Positions 6,799 through 10,405 of a stretch of DNA of 10,405 nt are shown piece after piece. The DNA comes from Candidatus Methanomethylophilaceae archaeon (lineage in GTDB: Archaea > Thermoplasmatota > Thermoplasmata > Methanomassiliicoccales > Methanomethylophilaceae). Both the position numbers and the translations under genes were made by a program. Location: contig JAEDGA010000044.1 of NCBI GenBank assembly GCA_016297775.1, positions 1 to 10,405 of the forward strand, written 5' to 3'. The notes beneath the pieces were generated by a model. It worked only from the letters and a program-made list of their open reading frames with translations. It was not told where the DNA came from and made no database searches. Positions within the stretch are counted from its first letter, which is position 1. Every line of letters starts with the position of its first letter.

Positions 6799-7737
6799 TC
6801 AGAGCGTCAATGCCGGATTGATCGCGATCAATGCTATGTACACGACGTATATGGCGGTGAGGAAGATACCGGCCTTCTTTCCTATTCCATCGTTCCTGTA
6901 GATGAATGCACACATGATCAATGTCATGATTATCATCACGGGAAGGTGGAACATCATCACGGTGTCGGCGATCGGGATATCGGTCAACAACGCACCGATG
7001 CCCAGAACGAACAGGCAGTTGAATATGTTGCTTCCGACGATGTTGCTGACCGCAAGATCGGTCTCCCTGCGGTATGCAGCCATGAGACAGATGCACAGTT
7101 CCGGCAACGATGTACCTATGGCCACGACGATCAGACCGACCAGAAGATCGGACACGCCCAACATCGTGGCCGCCGCTTTGGCCCCGCCGATGAAGGCCTC
7201 CGAACCGAAATAGAGAAGAGCCAGACCCAGTGCGGTCATAAGTATGCATTTCCAAAGTGGATCGTTCACGACCTCCGGCTCCTCATCGTGTTCCTCATCC
7301 CTCCTAAGCCTGTACACTATGTACACGAAGAGGAAGATGGAAGCCGTGAGGAGTGCTCCAGAGAGGAAACCTATCGTACCGGTGAGCGATAATACGAACA
7401 TCATCAATGCGGAAATGATCATGGCGGCGATCTCGATCTTCGTATCTTTGAACGAACATGCGAGCGGACATATTATCGCTGCGAGACCGATGGCGAGACC
7501 GATGTTCGCTATGTTGCTTCCCACCACATTACCGACGATCAGCGACGGCGTACCTCTGCTCACCACAGAAGTGATCGCCTCTGGAGCGGAGGATCCGAAT
7601 GCCAACACGGTGAGTCCGATCACGAAAGGGGATATTCCCAAAAGAAGTGCGATCTTCTTCGCGCCGTCCACCATCCACTTAGAACCGAAGTAGAGGAGGA
7701 CGATACCGATTGGTATGCCGATCAATGCGATGTCCAT
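6799..7737 (-). CDS. CaCA superfamily Na+/Ca2+ (cation/Ca2+) exchanger, YrbG-like
   Basis: A 312-residue membrane antiporter that moves Ca2+ or a related cation against Na+, K+ or H+. Both diagnostic alpha repeats are present. Alpha-1 is around residues 45-84 (AFGSSAPEAITS, then GNVVGSNIANIGLA). Alpha-2 is around 205-250 (AIGTSLPELCICLMA, then SNIVGSNIFNCLFVLGIGA). The acidic residues E53 and E213 are the conserved transport-site glutamates. About ten hydrophobic helices in two inverted halves are joined by a short charged loop (RLRRDEEHDEEPEVV, 143-157), so there is no large regulatory domain as in animal NCX proteins. Length is typical of prokaryotic members. The ATG at 7737 is 26 nt from a TATA-like element and has no Shine-Dalgarno sequence, so it is probably leaderless. 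It is divergent from the second PHP gene across 100 nt. Ion preference cannot be read from the sequence. Confidence 0.94.
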   Translation of the reverse strand: MDIALIGIPIGIVLLYFGSKWMVDGAKKIALLLGISPFVIGLTVLAFGSSAPEAITSVVSRGTPSLIVGNVVGSNIANIGLAIGLAAIICPLACSFKDTKIEIAAMIISALMMFVLSLTGTIGFLSGALLTASIFLFVYIVYRLRRDEEHDEEPEVVNDPLWKCILMTALGLALLYFGSEAFIGGAKAAATMLGVSDLLVGLIVVAIGTSLPELCICLMAAYRRETDLAVSNIVGSNIFNCLFVLGIGALLTDIPIADTVMMFHLPVMIIMTLIMCAFIYRNDGIGKKAGIFLTAIYVVYIALIAINPALTL

Positions 7738-7758
7738 GCCAATAGATGTCCCTCAATG

Positions 7759-7768
7759 TATTTATTGA
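7759..7768 (-). promoter_or_regulatory. TATA-like box of the cation exchanger gene
   Basis: The minus strand reads CAATAAATAC within a locally AT-rich stretch, centred about 26 nt before the ATG at 7737. This is the spacing expected for a leaderless archaeal transcript. Confidence 0.5.
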
Positions 7769-7807
7769 ATATTGATTCACAAATGGAACTGTTCCCAAAA
7801 AGAATCA

Positions 7808-7815
7808 TTCATATA
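7808..7815 (+). promoter_or_regulatory. TATA box of the second PHP gene
   Basis: TTCATATA is centred about 26 nt before the GTG at 7838. There is no good Shine-Dalgarno sequence. The position supports the GTG as the true start on a leaderless transcript. Confidence 0.55.
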
Positions 7816-7837
7816 CCCCGAAAATGATAGGGATTGA

Positions 7838-8749
7838 GTGATTTCGAAAGCAGATACACATGTTCATACATTCTATTCCGGAACGACCAACTACAAGGTC
7901 CTCAGATTCCCGGAATCGGTGGCATCCCCAGAGACACAGGTGGACTGTGCCAGGAAGCACGGTATGAGTGTCGTGTGCATCACCGACCACAGCGAGATAA
8001 AGGGGGCATTCCGTGCGGAGAGGTACGCACGCACCCTCAAGGACATAGACGTGGTCGTAGGCGACGAGATCATGACCGCCGACGGAGAGGTCATCGGACT
8101 CTGGCTCAACGAATTCATCAAACCCGAGATGAGTGCCGAGGAGACCATAGACGAGATCAGGTCCCAGGGAGGGATCGCCATCGCACCCCATCCGTTCAGT
8201 TTCTATGTCAGATGTCTGAGGCACAAGATCAACGAACTTGACCTGGACGGCATCGAGACCATAAACGGCGGACACGTTGACGGTTGGACCAACAACATGG
8301 CCATGGGATGCTTCCGCGACAATCCCGGAAGATGGGCGGAGATAGGTGCCAGCGATGCACATTCCGTCTACACCATGGGATACACATGGACCGAATTCCC
8401 CGGGGAGGGAGAGGACGACCTCCGCAAGGCCATACTGTCCAGGACCACCAAGGCATGCGGACGTCCCGCACCCGTGTTCACACAGTCCCAGTGGAGTCTT
8501 CAGGTCGTCACCGACGGTATGAAGATGATCGTAGAAAGATGGTTGGGCAGACTCGATCCCAACGACGACAATCCGTTGGTACAGAAGACGCTGTCCCTGC
8601 CCCCTGCTAAACAGGCCGCTGCATTGATAGGCGGAGGGATCTACTGCACACCGCCGATCCCGTTCCTGGCCTCATGGCTGGCCACAACATGGCTGAAGAA
8701 ACAGACCACCATGCTGAAGAACCAACTCAGGAAGACGTTCAACTACTGA
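7838..8749 (+). CDS. PHP-domain metal-dependent phosphoesterase with extra C-terminal region
   Basis: A 303-residue protein starting at GTG (7838). The PHP domain occupies about residues 1-212 with ligands H8/H10 (DTHVHT), D50-H51 (ITDHSE), E77 (GDEIMT), H118 (APHPF) and D173/H175 (GASDAH). At the place where the window's other PHP protein has GHILAYG, this one reads EVIGLWL and lacks that histidine; such a variant is familiar among PHP proteins and need not mean inactivity. The roughly 90-residue C-terminal part has a hydrophobic stretch (about 259-286, AALIGGGIYCTPPIPFLASW onward) and then a basic end, possibly membrane-associated. I do not recognise it as a named domain. It is likely a hydrolase of a phosphate ester; the substrate is unknown. 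No ATG gives a longer frame: the ATG at 7824 opens only five codons. The next gene begins 31 nt after the stop but has its own TATA box. Confidence 0.85.
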   Translation: MISKADTHVHTFYSGTTNYKVLRFPESVASPETQVDCARKHGMSVVCITDHSEIKGAFRAERYARTLKDIDVVVGDEIMTADGEVIGLWLNEFIKPEMSAEETIDEIRSQGGIAIAPHPFSFYVRCLRHKINELDLDGIETINGGHVDGWTNNMAMGCFRDNPGRWAEIGASDAHSVYTMGYTWTEFPGEGEDDLRKAILSRTTKACGRPAPVFTQSQWSLQVVTDGMKMIVERWLGRLDPNDDNPLVQKTLSLPPAKQAAALIGGGIYCTPPIPFLASWLATTWLKKQTTMLKNQLRKTFNY

Positions 8750-8750
8750 G

Positions 8751-8757
8751 TTTATAT
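8751..8757 (+). promoter_or_regulatory. TATA box of the YqfO-like gene
   Basis: TTTATAT begins one base after the TGA of the preceding gene and is centred 27 nt before the ATG at 8781. No Shine-Dalgarno sequence is present, so a separate leaderless transcript is likely. Confidence 0.65.
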
Positions 8758-8780
8758 CGTTTGTAAACCATCTGGCACAC

Positions 8781-9128
8781 ATGGCGGACAACATCTTCAA
8801 AGTGGCCGTATCCATCCCTTCGGACTTCTCGGACATCCTCATGGATGCATTGGACGAGGTCGTCGACCCCGTCTATCCCGGATACAGGCGTTGTTTCACT
8901 ATATCCGATGTTATCGGCACCTGGGTGCCGGTGGAGGGTTCCAAACCGTACATCGGGGAGCAGGATACCATCACCCGCGTACCGGAGAAGAGGATAGAGT
9001 TCGCCGTGAAGGAGTATGACCTTTGGACGGTCCTGCACATAATCGAACGTGTGCACCCTTACGAGGAACCTGCGGTGGACGTGATCCCCATGGTGGCATG
9101 GAGATCCGTCCTTGAGAAGAAGGATTGA
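8781..9128 (+). CDS. Stand-alone YqfO/NIF3-insert-like small protein
   Basis: A 115-residue soluble protein. Residues 46-60 (GTWVPVEGSKPYIGE), 71-74 (RIEF) and 92-101 (HPYEEPAVDV) match the conserved pattern of the CutA1/PII-like domain found inserted in bacterial NIF3/YqfO proteins and also found alone in small YqfO-family proteins. The NIF3 metal-binding core itself is absent, and the length is right for the stand-alone form, so this is not a fragment. The trimeric CutA/PII-like fold suggests metal or small-molecule sensing, but the function is not established. The start at 8781 is fixed by the TATA box 27 nt upstream. The TGA is followed after one base by the stop of the convergent downstream gene. 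Confidence 0.78.
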   Translation: MADNIFKVAVSIPSDFSDILMDALDEVVDPVYPGYRRCFTISDVIGTWVPVEGSKPYIGEQDTITRVPEKRIEFAVKEYDLWTVLHIIERVHPYEEPAVDVIPMVAWRSVLEKKD

Positions 9129-9129
9129 A

Positions 9130-9717
9130 TCAGCTCTCCGAACCTTTCTTCCTGTATGTGTAAACACCATCGAAGGATCTCTGGAGCCTGTGAGTGCGGA
9201 TGCTGTTGGTCCTGTACTCCAGATCCTCGTCTGTGAGTATACCCATGGAATTGTACTTCTTCAGCATCTCGAACGCCTCGTCGTAAGCGTATTCTACGCC
9301 TACTATGACGTCGATGTACCTGTTGCGGAATGCGAGTCTCTCCGGGAGCTTGCCTCCGTTCTCCTCCTCGATCCTGCCGCGTATCTCGGGGAAGATCTCC
9401 AGGTTGATGTTGCAGACGTTCTTGGCATCATTGTACATCTCCCTTCCGACCAGGACATCGATGAATTCCTCGTTGATTAGGAACCTCTGATACATATCGA
9501 AGGGCATGGTGCTGGTCGCCACGCAGAGTGTGAGGCCGAATCTGTAGTTCTCATCCGCGATGGCTGCCCTTATCAATGAGAGGAAGAATGAGAACACGGA
9601 TGATGTATCCGCCTTATCGATATACTTCTTCAATTTGACACGGTCCATGTCGTTGAGTGAGCCGTACCAATCCTCAAGGCCGACTTCCTGTACCTTAACG
9701 GGGATGTCTGATGTCAT
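9130..9717 (-). CDS. Hypothetical helical protein
   Basis: A 195-residue protein I do not recognise. It appears soluble and mostly alpha-helical, with no signal peptide or membrane segment. Amphipathic helices recur around residues 22-36, 40-65, 72-92, 93-112 and 140-156. Segments such as YRFGLTLCVAT, YNDAKNVCNIN and YDEAFEMLKKYNSMG are loosely reminiscent of TPR-like helical pairs. The C-terminal 30 residues are basic (RTHRLQRS, YRKKG). Two cysteines (65 and 102) are not arranged as a metal site. It starts 16 nt after the cation diffusion facilitator stop on the same strand with only a weak ribosome-binding site (AGGT), so it may be co-transcribed; an AAAATAAC element at the end of that gene could be a weak promoter. 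Codon use looks like its neighbours, and the frame is open for its full length, so it is likely real. Confidence 0.75.
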   Translation of the reverse strand: MTSDIPVKVQEVGLEDWYGSLNDMDRVKLKKYIDKADTSSVFSFFLSLIRAAIADENYRFGLTLCVATSTMPFDMYQRFLINEEFIDVLVGREMYNDAKNVCNINLEIFPEIRGRIEEENGGKLPERLAFRNRYIDVIVGVEYAYDEAFEMLKKYNSMGILTDEDLEYRTNSIRTHRLQRSFDGVYTYRKKGSES

Positions 9718-9733
9718 CGGTCGACCTGATGTA

Positions 9734-10405
9734 CTAGTTATTTTTGTTCTTTCCGTTGCTAAAATGAGATTCGGAATGATCCGATGTCACATCGGTGACC
9801 GTGTCTATATCCCATTCGATCATCCCGTTGAAATCCATCTCGCGATCGGAACAGACCCTGGCACAGCAATGTTCGCAATGATGATCTTTGCAGGGCTCAC
9901 CCATGACGATAAGATCCACATAATCCCCGTACGTCTTGGTGACCTCCGTCTTGAGTTCAGTTATCTCGACGTACTGTTCCTCGACGGTCATGTGCCTCGG
10001 GAAGATCATGTGCAGTTCGATGTGGATCGTGGGGCCGTACTTTATCACACGGAGGTTGTGGACATCCACCCAGTGATCGTGTCTTTTGTTGTTGATAATC
10101 CCTATGACATCGTTCACGGTCTGTTCGTCCATCCTGTCCATCACACCGTCGAAGGAGTCCTTGACGACCTTGACACCCGTGACCAGGATGATCGCACCGA
10201 ACAGCATCGCGATCGCGGGATCCAGCCACCAGAAATCGAATCCCATGGCATCGAATGCGATCATCAGACACAATCCGACGATGATACCCACGGAGGAGTA
10301 TGTATCCGAACAGAGATGCTTACCGCTCGCGACGAGGGCCATGGAGCGGTTCCTCCTACCTTTCGATATGGCTATGCGTCCCACCGAGTAATTGGCTATC
10401 GCGGT
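9734..10405 (-). CDS. Cation diffusion facilitator (CDF) transporter, 5' end beyond window
   Basis: The frame is open to the right edge (visible 223 residues begin TAIANYSVGRIAIS), so the true start lies outside; the in-frame GTG at 10384 is not the start. CDF proteins export Zn2+, Fe2+, Mn2+ or related ions by proton exchange. Visible are the end of one membrane helix, the basic loop KGRRNRS, and a helix with the HxxxD metal site (SGKHLCSDTYSS, H30 and D34 of the visible part). A last helix pair follows (WWLDPAIAMLFGAIIL), then the cytoplasmic domain (NNKRHDHWVDVHNLRV, IHIELHMIFP) with its metal-binding histidines. The tail contains a Cys/His cluster (CKDHHCEHCCARVC, visible residues 172-185), seen in a subset of CDF proteins, and a variable acidic end. 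The first two or three helices are missing. It ends in TAG, unlike the other intact genes here. An unrecognised gene follows 16 nt later. Confidence 0.92.
   Translation of the reverse strand, partial: TAIANYSVGRIAISKGRRNRSMALVASGKHLCSDTYSSVGIIVGLCLMIAFDAMGFDFWWLDPAIAMLFGAIILVTGVKVVKDSFDGVMDRMDEQTVNDVIGIINNKRHDHWVDVHNLRVIKYGPTIHIELHMIFPRHMTVEEQYVEITELKTEVTKTYGDYVDLIVMGEPCKDHHCEHCCARVCSDREMDFNGMIEWDIDTVTDVTSDHSESHFSNGKNKNN

Noticed and set aside
10382..10384. GTG as the start of the CDF gene
   Set aside because: The frame remains open to the window edge and the visible part begins in the middle of the membrane domain, so the gene is truncated by the window, not started here.

Overview
The window looks like a chromosomal stretch from a euryarchaeon. 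It holds an archaeal-type methionyl-tRNA synthetase, the archaeal/eukaryotic ribosome-recycling ATPase ABCE1/RLI, and archaeal TATA-box promoters placed 26-27 nt before start codons. Moderate GC, very frequent TGA stops and the gene content suggest a Thermoplasmata relative such as Methanomassiliicoccales. That placement is an inference from general familiarity; no marker gene here proves it.

Layout. (1) 1-454, left edge: AT-richer DNA (about 43% GC over 1-300 by hand count) carrying a broken minus-strand gene with a minimal-nucleotidyltransferase motif. (2) 455-4842, minus strand: a MATE-family transporter, then metG, then a PHP-domain phosphoesterase whose start overlaps the metG stop by 4 nt. 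(3) 4843-5003: divergent promoter region between the MATE gene and ABCE1. (4) 5004-6773, plus strand: ABCE1. (5) 6774-6798: hairpin between two convergent genes. (6) 6799-7737, minus strand: a cation/Ca2+ exchanger of the CaCA superfamily. (7) 7738-7837: 100-nt divergent promoter region. (8) 7838-9128, plus strand: a second PHP-domain protein starting with GTG, then a small stand-alone YqfO/NIF3-insert-like protein with its own TATA box. (9) 9130-10405, minus strand: a cation diffusion facilitator running off the right edge, followed 16 nt later by an unrecognised helical protein.

Most genes are housekeeping (translation, ribosome recycling) or ion and solute transport, plus two metal-dependent phosphoesterase-type proteins. 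I see no coherent new defence, mobile or biosynthetic system. The main points for a second look are the decayed nucleotidyltransferase, the extra C-terminal segment of MetRS, the metG-PHP coupling, the consistent leaderless promoter spacing, and the single TAG stop in a set otherwise ending in TGA. No tRNA, rRNA, CRISPR array, insertion sequence or attachment site was recognised.
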